From Pseudomonas azerbaijanoccidentalis (GTDB lineage: Bacteria > Pseudomonadota > Gammaproteobacteria > Pseudomonadales > Pseudomonadaceae): a stretch of DNA of 64,000 bases. The DNA lies in the NCBI RefSeq assembly GCF_019145495.1, contig NZ_JAHSTU010000006.1, positions 186,001-250,000 of the forward strand, given 5' to 3'. The notes beneath the pieces are model-generated. The model searched no databases. It saw only the letters and a program-made list of their open reading frames with translations, and was not told where the DNA came from. Positions 44,514-53,882 of this stretch are shown here, piece after piece. The translations under genes were made by a program, and so were the position numbers. How positions within the stretch are numbered: the first letter of the stretch is position 1; each line of letters starts with the position of its first letter.

Positions 44514-45791
44514 CTAACGTTCGATCAACCGCCCCAACCCATCGAGCAACCGCTGCAACGCGCCCTGATTGGTCCGCATCACTTTCAGTCCCGCCTCCGC
44601 CATGCGCTGCGCATCTCGCGGCAACTCGAACAGCCGCTGCACCGCCAATGCCAAACCTTCGGCATCCTCCACTTCCTGCAACGCCCCGGCATTGCGCAAC
44701 TGCGCGGCGATTTCGAGGAAGTTGAACAGGTGCGGGCCGCTCAAAACCGGTTTCGCCAGCGCCGCCGGCTCCAGCAGGTTATGCCCGCCGTTGGGCACCA
44801 GGCTGCCGCCGACAAATGCGCTGTCGGCCAAGGCATAGAGAAACAGCAGTTCGCCCATGGTGTCGCCGAGCAGCACCGAAGTGGCCGCGTTGACCGGTTC
44901 GCCACTGGAACGCCGGACGGTGGCAAACCCTTGCTGCTGGCACAACCCGTACACCGAATTGAATCGCTCAGGGTGACGCGGCACCAGAATCAGCAACGCA
45001 TCAGGGTGATTGGCCAGCAACTGACGATGGGCCGCCAGGACCACTTCATCTTCGCCTTCATGAGTACTGGCGGCGATCCAGACAGGGCGCTCTTGCGCCT
45101 GCCATTGGCTACGCAATTCGCTAGCACGCTGCAAAAGTTGCGGGTCGATGGTCAGGTCAAACTTGATCGAGCCCGTCACTTCGACAGTTTCTGCCCGCGC
45201 GCCCAAATCACGGAAGCGCTGGGCCTCGGCTTCAGTCTGCACCGCGAACAGGCTCATCTCGGCCAGCATCGGCCCGGTCAATTTGCCGAAGCGGCCGTAA
45301 CCCTTGGCCGAGCGCTCGGACAATCGCGCGTTGGCCAGTGCCACGGGAATCCCGCGCTTGGCGCATTGATGAATGTGATTGGGCCACAGTTCGGTTTCCA
45401 TGATCACCGCCAGTTTGGGCTGGACCCGATCCAGGAAACGCTTCGCCGCGCAGGGCAAGTCATAGGGCAAATAGCAGTGTTGAATGCGCGGCTCATTGGC
45501 GAACAACGCCTGAATGCGCTCCGAACCGGTCGGGGTCATGCACGTCACGGTGATCGGCAATTGTGGATAGCGTTGCAGCAAGGCACGGATCATCGGCGCA
45601 GCGGCGATGCTCTCGCCCACCGACACCGCATGCACCCAGATGCCCCCCGGCTTCATCGCCGGCATTGCGTAGGAGAAACGCTCGCCGATGCGCTTGGCAT
45701 ACGCCGGCGCCTTGCGCGCGCGCAGCCACAGCCGAATCGCTACCAATGGCAGCCCCAGATAAAACAGCGCGGTATAGAGAGTTCTATTCAT
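44514..45791 (-). CDS. waaA: Kdo transferase WaaA
   Basis: WaaA adds Kdo residues to lipid IVA, the first step of LPS core assembly on the inner face of the inner membrane. The product is 425 aa (GT30). An N-terminal hydrophobic anchor (about 4-22) precedes the donor/acceptor domains with GGIWVHAVSVGESIAAAP, VIMETELWPN, AASTHEGEDEVV and VGGSLVPNGGHNLLEPAA. It opens the LPS/envelope region and ends at the waaA/tolC palindrome. The upstream LysR gene is 11 nt away on the same strand. Confidence 0.97.
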   Translation of the reverse strand: MNRTLYTALFYLGLPLVAIRLWLRARKAPAYAKRIGERFSYAMPAMKPGGIWVHAVSVGESIAAAPMIRALLQRYPQLPITVTCMTPTGSERIQALFANEPRIQHCYLPYDLPCAAKRFLDRVQPKLAVIMETELWPNHIHQCAKRGIPVALANARLSERSAKGYGRFGKLTGPMLAEMSLFAVQTEAEAQRFRDLGARAETVEVTGSIKFDLTIDPQLLQRASELRSQWQAQERPVWIAASTHEGEDEVVLAAHRQLLANHPDALLILVPRHPERFNSVYGLCQQQGFATVRRSSGEPVNAATSVLLGDTMGELLFLYALADSAFVGGSLVPNGGHNLLEPAALAKPVLSGPHLFNFLEIAAQLRNAGALQEVEDAEGLALAVQRLFELPRDAQRMAEAGLKVMRTNQGALQRLLDGLGRLIER

Positions 45792-45802
45792 GGCGGCGGA
45801 GT

Positions 45803-46705
45803 TTATCGGCTTTTTTCGCCGATCGCCTGCAAGTGCACGGCAAAACGTTCGGCCAGCCAGCGAGCCGCCGGACCGAGCGGTTCGTCACGGCGCCAGACCA
45901 GTTCCACCACCAGCGCCGGCGGGGTCCATTCGCTGACCAGTTCGACCATCTGATTCTGATACGTCGGGTACTGCACCACGTGGCGCGGCAACCAGGCCCA
46001 ACCGAGGCCACGCACCAGCCACTCGGCCATCACGTAGAAACTGTCGGCGCGCCAGACTTGCGGGCTAGCGGGCTCGCTGCCGGGGTAAATGCTGGACTCG
46101 GTCGACATCAACAACTGTCGGTGCTGCGCCAGTTGCTGACAATCCACGGTGCCCTTAGCCGCCAGCGGATGATCCCGGCCACACACGGTGACCATTTCGA
46201 CGCTGCCCACCACCCGCCGCTCAAGCGCCTCGGGAATCTGATCATGAAAAAACAACAAGCCCAGGTCGGCCCGTCGCTCTACCAGTTTGCGCGCCACATC
46301 GCCTTGGGCGGCGCTGGTCAGCTGCACTTCGAGGCTGGGAAATTTTTCCGCCAGGGCCGCGAAGCTTTCGATAATCGGCTGGTACGGCATCGCTTCGTCC
46401 TGCGCCACGCGCAAACGGGCTTCCTGGCCGCGCATCATCGCCAGCGCCCGACCATTGAGGCGCTCGCACTGACGCAGCACTTCACGGGCCTCTTCGAGCA
46501 ATGCCATGCCGGCTTCGGTGAGTTTCGGCTGACGACCACTGCTACGGTCGAACAGGCTGACGCCCAGGTCTTCCTCCAACAGCGCAATCGAGCTACTTAC
46601 CGCCGATTGCGCCTTGCGCTGATCCCGCGCCACGGCGGAAAACGATCGTTGCTCCGCTACGCTGACAAACAGCCGCAACTGCTCCAGATTCCATTGTGTG
46701 CTCAT
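45803..46705 (-). CDS. LysR-family transcriptional regulator
   Basis: A 300-aa LysR-type regulator. The N-terminal winged helix-turn-helix covers about 5-65 (LEQLRLFVSVAEQRSFSAVARDQRKAQSAVSSSIALLEEDLG), followed by the periplasmic-binding-like effector domain. It is divergent from the SMR transporter gene with a 103-nt gap, the classic arrangement for a regulator that controls its neighbour, so the SMR gene is the likely target. The inducer is unknown. A homolog sits at the same place beside waaA in P. aeruginosa, as I recall the order. Confidence 0.92.
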   Translation of the reverse strand: MSTQWNLEQLRLFVSVAEQRSFSAVARDQRKAQSAVSSSIALLEEDLGVSLFDRSSGRQPKLTEAGMALLEEAREVLRQCERLNGRALAMMRGQEARLRVAQDEAMPYQPIIESFAALAEKFPSLEVQLTSAAQGDVARKLVERRADLGLLFFHDQIPEALERRVVGSVEMVTVCGRDHPLAAKGTVDCQQLAQHRQLLMSTESSIYPGSEPASPQVWRADSFYVMAEWLVRGLGWAWLPRHVVQYPTYQNQMVELVSEWTPPALVVELVWRRDEPLGPAARWLAERFAVHLQAIGEKSR

Positions 46706-46740
46706 CGCTCAACCCATCTTCACAGCAGATAGGTAATGAC

Positions 46741-46768
46741 TTTACCGCATCTGAAGAGTCTCTAGAAT
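46741..46768 (+). promoter_or_regulatory. Possible promoter of the SMR transporter gene
   Basis: TTTACC (46741-46746), a 16-base spacer and TAGAAT (46763-46768), 40 bases before the SMR start, within the LysR/SMR divergent region. Confidence 0.45.
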
Positions 46769-46808
46769 GCCGACCTCAGAGAGCAACACTTCACACGAGG
46801 ATTGAACC

Positions 46809-47141
46809 ATGACCGCTTACTACTATCTGGCCATCGCCATCTGCGCCGAAGTGATTGCTACTGTTTCGATGAAAGCGGTCAAAGGCTTCAGCACGCCGTT
46901 GCCGCTGGTGCTGGTCATTGTCGGCTACGGCATTGCCTTCTGGATGCTGACTCTCGTGGTGCGTAGCGTACCCGTTGGCGTGGCGTACGCGGTGTGGGCC
47001 GGCATGGGCATCGTGATGGTCAGTGTGGCGGCGCTGTTTATCTATGGGCAGAAGCTGGATGTGCCCGCAATGCTGGGAATGGCGCTGATTGTGTTGGGCG
47101 TCGTCGTGATTCAACTCTTCTCCAAAACCGCGGGGCATTGA
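46809..47141 (+). CDS. Small multidrug resistance (SMR/EmrE) family transporter
   Basis: A 110-aa inner-membrane protein with four helices. Glu14 in IAICAEVIATVSMKA is the proton/substrate-binding residue of the family. VPVGVAYAVWAGMGIVMVS carries the conserved TM2-TM3 motif, including the AYAVWAG signature of cationic-drug exporters. GAGGA lies seven bases before the ATG. It is probably controlled by the divergent LysR regulator. Whether it exports quaternary ammonium drugs or guanidinium cannot be told from sequence alone. Confidence 0.93.
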   Translation: MTAYYYLAIAICAEVIATVSMKAVKGFSTPLPLVLVIVGYGIAFWMLTLVVRSVPVGVAYAVWAGMGIVMVSVAALFIYGQKLDVPAMLGMALIVLGVVVIQLFSKTAGH

Positions 47142-47220
47142 AAAAAAATCGCAGCCTGCGGCAGCTCCTACAAAGGCGAACCCCAGCCATCTGTAGGAGT
47201 CGCCGCAGGCTGCGATCTTT
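47142..47220. repeat. REP-type inverted repeat, family A copy 6 (outward orientation)
   Basis: Arms ATCGCAGCCTGCGGCAGCTC and a diverged GGAGTCGCCGCAGGCTGCGA around a 23-base spacer, directly after the SMR stop and ending in a T-run. It separates the SMR gene from the FAD-oxidoreductase operon. Confidence 0.88.
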
Positions 47221-47275
47221 ATTCCTCGCCGAGCTCTGTATACTGCGCCCTCGTCTTGAACACTGAGGTCGCCGA

Positions 47276-48451
47276 ATGCCATCTGTTATTTCCACCGACG
47301 TTCTGATTGTCGGCGCTGGTGTCGCCGGCCTCTGGCTGAATGCGCGCCTGCGCCGCCAGGGTTTTTCGACCGTGCTGGTGGAAAGCGCCAGCCTCGGCGG
47401 CGGGCAGAGCGTAAAGTCCCAGGGCATCATCCACGGCGGCGCCAAATACGCGCTGCATGGTGCCCTGACCGGTGCCTCGGAAGCCATCGCCGACATGCCG
47501 CGCCGCTGGCGTGAAGCGCTGGCCGGTGACGGCGAGTTGGACCTATCGGGCGTGCGTCTGCTGTCCGAAGCCCATTATTTGTGGTCCCCCGGGACCATCG
47601 CCGGCAACCTCACCAGTTTCTTCGCCAGCAAAGCGGTGCGCGGCCGTGTCGATCAGGTCAAGGGCGACCAGTTGCCGCCTGCCCTGCAAGACAAGCGCTT
47701 CAAGGGCAAGGTCTATCGCCTGGCCGAATTGGTCATCGACGTGCCGAGCCTGGTCCAGCGTCTGGCTGATCTGGCAGGTGACGGTTTGCTCGCCGGTCAG
47801 AAGATCGAACCGCTGCTGGAAGGCGGCGTGCTGGTCGGCCTGAAGGTCGACGAGCGCGAAATTCGTGCGCAACGCATCGTCTTGAGCGCCGGCGGCGGGA
47901 CCGCTGCGCTGCTCGAAGCATTGGGGTTGAGCCAACCGGCCATGCAACGCCGTCCGCTGCACATGATCATCGCCAAAGGCCCGAGCCTTAAACCGCTGTA
48001 CGCCCACTGCCTGGGCGGCGGCACCAAACCGCGCATCACCGTGACCACACACCCGGCGGCCGACGGCCAATGGGTCTGGTACATGGGCGGCGACATCGCC
48101 GAAAGCGAAGGTGTGGCCCGCGAGTCCGCCGAACAGATCGCCACCGCCCAGAAAGAGATCGGCCAGTTGTTGCCGTGGATCGACCTGAGCACCGTGCAAT
48201 GGGCCACCTTGCGCGTGGATCGCGCCGAGCCGCTGCAATCGGGCCTGACCCGCCCTGACAACGCGTTCCTCGCCGAGGAAGGTCGACTGCTGGTGGGCTG
48301 GCCAACCAAACTGGCGTTGGCCCCTGACTTTGCCGACCGGGTAATCGCCAGCCTGGCTCGCGACGGCATTCAACCGGGCCCGGTTTCCTCGCTGCCGCCG
48401 CTGCCAAAACCGCCGATGGGCGTTCCGGCCTGGGAGCAACTGCTGCCATGA
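47276..48451 (+). CDS. FAD-dependent oxidoreductase (DAO family)
   Basis: A 391-aa flavoprotein with the N-terminal dinucleotide-binding motif DVLIVGAGVAGLWLNARL (GxGxxG) followed by VLVESASLGGGQSVKSQGIIHGG, typical of D-amino-acid-oxidase/GlpO-like enzymes. A C-terminal AEEGRLLVGWPTKLALAPDFADRV closes the fold. The substrate is unknown. GAGGT lies six bases before the ATG, and a TATACT hexamer lies about 32 bases upstream. It overlaps the aldo/keto reductase gene by four bases, so the pair probably act on the same pathway. Confidence 0.88.
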   Translation: MPSVISTDVLIVGAGVAGLWLNARLRRQGFSTVLVESASLGGGQSVKSQGIIHGGAKYALHGALTGASEAIADMPRRWREALAGDGELDLSGVRLLSEAHYLWSPGTIAGNLTSFFASKAVRGRVDQVKGDQLPPALQDKRFKGKVYRLAELVIDVPSLVQRLADLAGDGLLAGQKIEPLLEGGVLVGLKVDEREIRAQRIVLSAGGGTAALLEALGLSQPAMQRRPLHMIIAKGPSLKPLYAHCLGGGTKPRITVTTHPAADGQWVWYMGGDIAESEGVARESAEQIATAQKEIGQLLPWIDLSTVQWATLRVDRAEPLQSGLTRPDNAFLAEEGRLLVGWPTKLALAPDFADRVIASLARDGIQPGPVSSLPPLPKPPMGVPAWEQLLP

Positions 48452-49260
48452 GCCAACCGACCCTGCACGACCTCCATCGCCCGCTGGGCAGCACCGGCCT
48501 GTTGGTATCGCCGCTGGGCCTGGGCACGGTGAAACTCGGCCGCGACCAAGGGGTGAAGTACCCCAATGGCTTCCAGATTCCGGACGACAACGAAGCGCAG
48601 ATGCTGCTCAAACTCAGCCGCGACCTGGGCATCAACCTCATCGACACGGCACCCGCTTATGGCCGCAGCGAAGAACGCCTCGGCCCGTTTTTGCGTGGCC
48701 AGCGTCAGGACTGGGTGATCGTCAGCAAGGTGGGCGAAGAGTTCGCCGACGGCCAGTCGCGCCACGACTTCAGCGCCGCACATACCCGACGCTCAGTGGA
48801 ACGCAGCCTGCAACGTCTGGAAACAGACTTCATCGACCTGGTGCTGGTGCACTCCGATGGCAACGATTTGGCGATCCTCAACGATAGCGAAGTCTATGCA
48901 ACCCTCGCCGCGCTCAAGACCGAAGGCAAGATTCGCGGGTTCGGGTTTTCCGGCAAAACCGTCGAAGGTGGCTTGAAGGCGCTGGAGCAAGGTGACTGCG
49001 CAATGGTCACCTACAATCTGAACGAGCAAACCGAGAAGGCCGTGATTGACTATGCTGCTGCTCACGGCAAAGCCATTCTGGTCAAAAAAGCCCTCGCCAG
49101 TGGTCATGTGTGCCTGAGTCCCGGGGTGGACCCGGTGCGCGCCAGTTTCGAATTGTTGTTTGAACATCCGGGGGTGGCCAGTGCTATTGTCGGGACGATC
49201 AACCCGCTGCACCTCGCCCATAACGTCGCGACCGTTGCCCAGGTCCTACGTAGCCACTGA
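48448..49260 (+). CDS. Aldo/keto reductase
   Basis: A 270-aa NADPH-dependent aldo/keto reductase. The TIM-barrel catalytic tetrad is suggested by NLIDTAPAYGRSEERLG (Asp and Tyr), VSKVGEEFADG (Lys) and LVLVHSDGND (His). The C-terminal VGTINPLHLAHNVATV matches NADPH-binding barrels of the galactose-dehydrogenase-like group. The ATG overlaps the FAD-oxidoreductase stop by four bases. It is 33 nt before an unassigned gene. Confidence 0.9.
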   Translation: MSQPTLHDLHRPLGSTGLLVSPLGLGTVKLGRDQGVKYPNGFQIPDDNEAQMLLKLSRDLGINLIDTAPAYGRSEERLGPFLRGQRQDWVIVSKVGEEFADGQSRHDFSAAHTRRSVERSLQRLETDFIDLVLVHSDGNDLAILNDSEVYATLAALKTEGKIRGFGFSGKTVEGGLKALEQGDCAMVTYNLNEQTEKAVIDYAAAHGKAILVKKALASGHVCLSPGVDPVRASFELLFEHPGVASAIVGTINPLHLAHNVATVAQVLRSH

Positions 49261-49293
49261 TGCCGCCAAACGCGGCCTAAAGCAGGAGCCGAC

Positions 49294-50262
49294 ATGCCGC
49301 GTACGCTCATAAGAAAGAACCCGAGCAACTTCAAGACCCTGCCGTTATTCGTCGAAGCGACTCCCGAAGGCCTGAGTTATCAGAGCGTCGGGAGACCGTT
49401 GAATTTCTCCCAGATCCTGCAACGTCGCCGCCCAGTGACCGTCGCTGATACCGAGCGGTTCTCCCTTGAGCTGGCCAACCTCGGGGTGTCGGTGCGCCTG
49501 ACGCTTCACTGGCAAAATCGCGATTACTGGGTGCTGGTGCGTCAACGCCGACAGGATCGCGGAGACGTGGTGCTCAAGTTGATTTCCGGGTACGTGCCGG
49601 CCCACGAGCTGAACCTGCCGCTGCACACAGCAATCCAGGAGATTGCCGAAGAATGCCTGCTGGAAACCCCGGAGGGCTGGCTCGGGGGGCGTTTCAATGA
49701 CACCTGGCTGCCGGCGCCCTACGCGTCTGCCCTGCATTATCGTGAAGCCCTGCCGTTTCGCCTGTCGCCCCTGTCTGGCTCGGCGCGGCCGGTGCGTTGC
49801 GCCAACCTGCCGCTGATCGAACGGCCACGGGCTTATGTGCATCTGCCGACAGCTTCGTTGCAGTTGATTTATGACTTGCGCCTGGACGTGCCCAAGGAGG
49901 CCAAATCCCTGAGCCTGTTCCACGTCGACGAGCGACTGGAAGGTGATCAACTGGTGGCCCGTCTGGATCGCAAACGCCCCGATCTGTACCTGATGCCCTT
50001 GCTCGACGGTCATCCCACGGCCGAGTTGTACACGTTGAAAAAGGATCAGCTGTACCCGGCAAGTACACGCGGGTTGTACCTGGCCGAAAGCTTCGCCCGA
50101 CAGGAAGGCTGGCTGGTGAGGGATGAACGGATTCGCTGGAAGGACTGGGTGCGCCAGCAAGGCTTGACCCCGCCGGGGAAGGATTCGGGGTTGGCGCTGT
50201 TACGGGGGAAGGCGAAGCAACTGCTGAAGAAGATCGTACCGCGCAAGAAAGTCAGTTCTTAA
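49294..50262 (+). CDS. Conserved protein with degenerate Nudix-like box
   Basis: A 322-aa soluble protein, the equivalent of a conserved hypothetical gene at this position in P. aeruginosa (between the aldo/keto reductase and hldE). Residues about 98-125 (GYVPAHELNLPLHTAIQEIAEECL) resemble a Nudix box: GX5E is intact, the next gap is nine rather than seven, and the REUXEE core appears as QEIAEE with the last Gly replaced. It may therefore be an altered or inactive Nudix fold. The C-terminus is basic (GKAKQLLKKIVPRKKVSS), hinting at membrane-surface or nucleic-acid contact. No function is assigned. Confidence 0.75.
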   Translation: MPRTLIRKNPSNFKTLPLFVEATPEGLSYQSVGRPLNFSQILQRRRPVTVADTERFSLELANLGVSVRLTLHWQNRDYWVLVRQRRQDRGDVVLKLISGYVPAHELNLPLHTAIQEIAEECLLETPEGWLGGRFNDTWLPAPYASALHYREALPFRLSPLSGSARPVRCANLPLIERPRAYVHLPTASLQLIYDLRLDVPKEAKSLSLFHVDERLEGDQLVARLDRKRPDLYLMPLLDGHPTAELYTLKKDQLYPASTRGLYLAESFARQEGWLVRDERIRWKDWVRQQGLTPPGKDSGLALLRGKAKQLLKKIVPRKKVSS

Positions 50263-50265
50263 ACG

Positions 50266-50340
50266 CAAAAGATCGCAGCCTGCGATAGCTCCTACAAGGT
50301 ATTTGTAGACCTGTAGGATCTGCCGCAGGCTGCGATCTTT
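50266..50340. repeat. REP-type inverted repeat, family A copy 7 (outward orientation)
   Basis: Arms AAAGATCGCAGCCTGCGATA and a diverged GGATCTGCCGCAGGCTGCGA, ending in a T-run, between the converging 49294-50262 gene and hldE. Confidence 0.85.
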
Positions 50341-50346
50341 TTGGCG

Positions 50347-51771
50347 TCACTCGGACTTGCGGATTTTCTCGACAATCGCGGTCGTGGAACTGTTTTCCAC
50401 CAGCCCCAGCACTTTCACGGTGCCGCCATAAGCGGTCACGATGTCGGCGCCGACCACTTGGTCAATCCCGTAATCCCCGCCCTTGACCAATACGTCCGGC
50501 TTGACCTCGCGCAGCAGGTTCTCCGGCGTGCCTTCCGGGAAACCGATCACCCAGTCCACCGCGCCCAAACCGGCCAGTACTGCCATGCGGCGGTCGACGC
50601 TGTTGATCGGACGACCCGGCCCTTTCAGGCGGCTGACCGACGCATCGTCGTTGACCGCAACGATCAGGCGATCGCCTTGCGCCCTTGCCTGTTCCAGGTA
50701 GGTCACATGGCCGGCATGCAGGATGTCGAAGCAACCATTGGTGAACACGATCTTCTCGTTGTGCGCGCGGGCATCGTCGACCGCCAGCAACAGCTGCTCG
50801 AGGCCCAGCACGCCGCGCTCCGAACCTTCTTCGCGCTGGATGGCGCGACGCAGTTCCGGTGCGCTGATCGCCGCCGTACCGAGCTTGCCAACGACGATAC
50901 CCGCCGCCAGATTGGCCAGGCCCACCGCATGCGGCAGTTCCTCGCCAGCCGCAATCGCCGCTGCCAGGGTAGAAATCACCGTATCGCCGGCACCGGTGAC
51001 GTCGAACACTTCACGGGCGCGGGCTGGCAGGTGCAGGGCCGGATGATCCGGACGCAGCAGAGTCATGCCGTGCTCGCCACGGGTCACCAGCAAGGCGCCG
51101 AGGTCCAGGTCGTGCATCAACTGCGCGCCCTTGCTCACCAGCTCATGCTCATCGGCGCAACCACCGACGATGGTTTCGAACTCGCTGAGGTTAGGGGTGA
51201 TCAGGCTCGCACCACGGTAAATCGAAAAATCCTTGCCCTTGGGGTCGGCCAGTACCGGAATGCCACGGGCACGGGCGGCCTGGATCAGCACCTGATGGTT
51301 TTTCAGCGCGCCTTTGCCGTAGTCGGACAGCACCAGCACCTTGATGCCTTCGAGCAGTTCGTCGACTTGCACCGACAACTCCAGGGCATCCGTGGCGAAG
51401 GGTTCTTCGAAGTCGATACGCAACAGTTGCTGGTGACGACTCATGACGCGCAACTTGACGATGGTCGGCTGATGCGCAATGCGCTGGAACAGCGCCCGCA
51501 CGCCTGCACCCTTGAGACTATTGGCCAGGCTGTCGGCGGCTTCATCGTCACCGGTCACACCGACCAACGAGGCCGGCGCGCCAAGGGCGGCAATGTTCAA
51601 CGCAACGTTGGCGGCACCGCCGGGGCGGTCCTCGATGTGATCGACCTTGACTACCGGTACTGGTGCCTCAGGGGAAATCCGTGAGGTACCACCATGCCAG
51701 TAACGGTCGAGCATGACATCGCCGACCACCAAGACAGGGGCTTGATCGAATCGCGGCATGGACAACTTCAT
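50347..51771 (-). CDS. hldE: Bifunctional heptose-7-phosphate kinase / heptose-1-phosphate adenylyltransferase HldE
   Basis: HldE makes ADP-D-glycero-D-manno-heptose, the donor for LPS inner core. The product is 474 aa. The N-terminal ribokinase domain (about 1-320) shows VVGDVMLDRYWHGGTSRISPEAP and VFDVTGAGDTVISTLA. The C-terminal cytidylyltransferase domain (about 340-474) has FTNGCFDILHAGHVTYLEQA and RPINSVDRRMAVLA. The ATG at 51771 gives the expected length; the frame upstream reads through non-coding sequence. It lies 195 nt downstream of msbA, with a palindrome between. Confidence 0.98.
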   Translation of the reverse strand: MKLSMPRFDQAPVLVVGDVMLDRYWHGGTSRISPEAPVPVVKVDHIEDRPGGAANVALNIAALGAPASLVGVTGDDEAADSLANSLKGAGVRALFQRIAHQPTIVKLRVMSRHQQLLRIDFEEPFATDALELSVQVDELLEGIKVLVLSDYGKGALKNHQVLIQAARARGIPVLADPKGKDFSIYRGASLITPNLSEFETIVGGCADEHELVSKGAQLMHDLDLGALLVTRGEHGMTLLRPDHPALHLPARAREVFDVTGAGDTVISTLAAAIAAGEELPHAVGLANLAAGIVVGKLGTAAISAPELRRAIQREEGSERGVLGLEQLLLAVDDARAHNEKIVFTNGCFDILHAGHVTYLEQARAQGDRLIVAVNDDASVSRLKGPGRPINSVDRRMAVLAGLGAVDWVIGFPEGTPENLLREVKPDVLVKGGDYGIDQVVGADIVTAYGGTVKVLGLVENSSTTAIVEKIRKSE

Positions 51772-51871
51772 GGAGCAACCCACATACAAAATGAACAGGG
51801 GCGCGATATTAACACAGGGTGGCCGCCGGCTTGTGCGACGGCTGCAACGGATAAATTCGCGAAAGACGACT

Positions 51872-51955
51872 ATAGCTGTCGAGAGCAACGAGGCTGCGAT
51901 CTCTTGATCTTCTTAAAAACAAAGTCAAAAGATTGCAGCCTGCGGCAGCTCCTGC
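51872..51955. repeat. REP-type inverted repeat, family A copy 8 (diverged)
   Basis: A worn copy with left arm ATAGCTGTCGAGAGCAACGA and right arm GATTGCAGCCTGCGGCAGCT. The left arm shares the GTCGAG-GCAACGA insertion seen in copy 4. It lies between msbA and hldE. Confidence 0.75.
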
Positions 51956-51966
51956 AAGGGAGGGTT

Positions 51967-53766
51967 TCAGGCGATGTCTTCGGCCGGTGCGTCCAGGCCC
52001 ATCGCGTGGAGGCGCGAGTAGTAACCGTTTTGCGCCAGCAGTTGAGCGTGAGTGCCACGCTCGACGATCTGGCCCTGGTCCATCACCAGGATCAGGTCGG
52101 CTTTTTCGATCGTCGACAGGCGGTGAGCGATGACCAGCGTGGTGCGACCTTTCATGACCTGGTCCAGCGCCGCCTGAATGTGGCGCTCGGATTCGGTATC
52201 AAGGGCCGAAGTGGCCTCGTCGAGGATCAACAATGGCGCGTTTTTCAACAGTGCCCGCGCAATCGCCAGACGCTGACGTTGACCACCGGACAGCAACACA
52301 CCGTTTTCCCCGACCTGGGTATCCAGGCCTTGGGGCATCTGCGAGATGAAGTCCATCGCATAGGCATCCGTGGCTGCTTTTTCGATGTCTTCACGAGGCG
52401 CGCCCGCCAGATCGCCATAAGCGATGTTGTTGGCGATACTGTCGTTGAACAGCGTCACATGCTGGGTCACCTGGGCCACGTGCCGGCGCAGATTGCGCAG
52501 GCGATAGTCTTCGATCTCAACGTCATCGAGCAAAATTTCGCCAACGTCGTGATGATAAAAACGCGGAATCAGGCTGGCCAGGGTCGACTTGCCGCTACCC
52601 GAACGGCCGACCAGTGCAATCATCTGCCCCGGCGCTGCCGTGAAGCTGATGTTTTTCAACACTTCACGCTCGGTCCCCGGATAGGTGAAGCTGAGGTTGC
52701 GCACTTCCAGATGACCATTGACGCGATCACGCTCGACCGTACCGTTGTCGACTTCAGGCTCGACGTCCAATTGCTCGAAAATGCTTTCGGCACCGGCGAC
52801 ACCCTTCTGGATGGTCGAACTGACTTCCGACAACTGACGGATCGGCTTGGGCAACAGGCCGGCGGCAGTAATGTAGGCCACCAGATCACCGGCGGTAGCG
52901 TCACCACGCAGGAACAGCACCAGGAACATCAGCACCGCCATGGCGGTGTAGATCACCAGCTGCAGCATCGGCGTGTAGACCGCACCGGTCTTGGTCATGC
53001 GCAATTGTTTGTCGGTGTTGCCCTGGCTGGCGGCGGCAAAGCGACGCTCTTCGTAGGTCTCGCCGCCGAAGCTGCGCACTACGCGATAGCCCTGAATGGT
53101 TTCGGAAGCCACATGGGTCACATCGCCCATGGCCACCTGGATCTTCTTGCTCTGCTTGCGGAATTTCTTGCTGGTGCTGCTGACCATGATTGCGATCAGC
53201 GGCAGTATCGCCAGCATCACCAGGGTCAGTTTCCAGTTCATCCACAGCAGGTAACCGAACAGGAACACAACAGTCAGGCCTTCACGAATCACCACTTTGA
53301 TGGCATCGGTGGCCGCACCGGTGACCATGGTCACGTTGAAGGTGATGCGCGAAATCAGGTGCCCGGAGTTGTGCGTGTCGAAGTAGCGGTTGGGCAACAC
53401 CAACAGCTTGTTGAACAGCTCGACACGCAGGTCATGGACCAGCCCCAGGGACACCTTGGCCAGATAGTAATTGCCCAGGAAAGAACCCAGGCCCTGCCAC
53501 GCGGCAATCAGCACGATCAGCAGCGGCACGGCCTGCAACAGCTGCAGATCGCGCAAATAAGGAACAGTGGGGAACAGCACCGCTTCAGGATTGCTCAACC
53601 CGTCCACAAAATATTTGAGGATTCCGGCGAGCATTGGCTGAGTCGAGGCGAAAATCACGAAGCCGACAATACTGAGTGCAAACATGCCCCAGTACGGGCG
53701 CACATACGACAGCAGGCGCAGGTAAATCTTCAAGCTCGACGGCGCAGGCGAATCAGGGCTAGTCAT
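51967..53766 (-). CDS. msbA: Lipid A export ABC transporter MsbA
   Basis: MsbA flips core-lipid A across the inner membrane. The product is 599 aa, a half-transporter with six helices (about 20-320) and a C-terminal ATPase. Walker A is GRSGSGKSTLASL, the signature is LLSGGQRQRLAIARAL, Walker B is LLILDEATSALD, and the H-loop is VIAHRLSTI. The ATG at 53766 (MTSPDSPAPSSLKIYL) is chosen over a longer frame. It is divergent from the WaaP-like kinase gene and upstream of hldE, the pseudomonad order. Confidence 0.98.
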   Translation of the reverse strand: MTSPDSPAPSSLKIYLRLLSYVRPYWGMFALSIVGFVIFASTQPMLAGILKYFVDGLSNPEAVLFPTVPYLRDLQLLQAVPLLIVLIAAWQGLGSFLGNYYLAKVSLGLVHDLRVELFNKLLVLPNRYFDTHNSGHLISRITFNVTMVTGAATDAIKVVIREGLTVVFLFGYLLWMNWKLTLVMLAILPLIAIMVSSTSKKFRKQSKKIQVAMGDVTHVASETIQGYRVVRSFGGETYEERRFAAASQGNTDKQLRMTKTGAVYTPMLQLVIYTAMAVLMFLVLFLRGDATAGDLVAYITAAGLLPKPIRQLSEVSSTIQKGVAGAESIFEQLDVEPEVDNGTVERDRVNGHLEVRNLSFTYPGTEREVLKNISFTAAPGQMIALVGRSGSGKSTLASLIPRFYHHDVGEILLDDVEIEDYRLRNLRRHVAQVTQHVTLFNDSIANNIAYGDLAGAPREDIEKAATDAYAMDFISQMPQGLDTQVGENGVLLSGGQRQRLAIARALLKNAPLLILDEATSALDTESERHIQAALDQVMKGRTTLVIAHRLSTIEKADLILVMDQGQIVERGTHAQLLAQNGYYSRLHAMGLDAPAEDIA

Positions 53767-53882
53767 GAGAACCCGTTGTATGAGAAAAGAGCCCGCGAGT
53801 GTAACACAGGCCATTTTAGTCGCTGAGCTGCGGTAACATGGCCGGCTATCCATGCCTTACGGCGTCGAACTCCGGAGTATTG

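Noticed and set aside
51694..53826. 710-aa plus-strand open frame
   Set aside because: It lies wholly antisense to msbA, is rich in His/Gln/Arg as expected for the reverse of a GC-rich gene, and has no domain motif.
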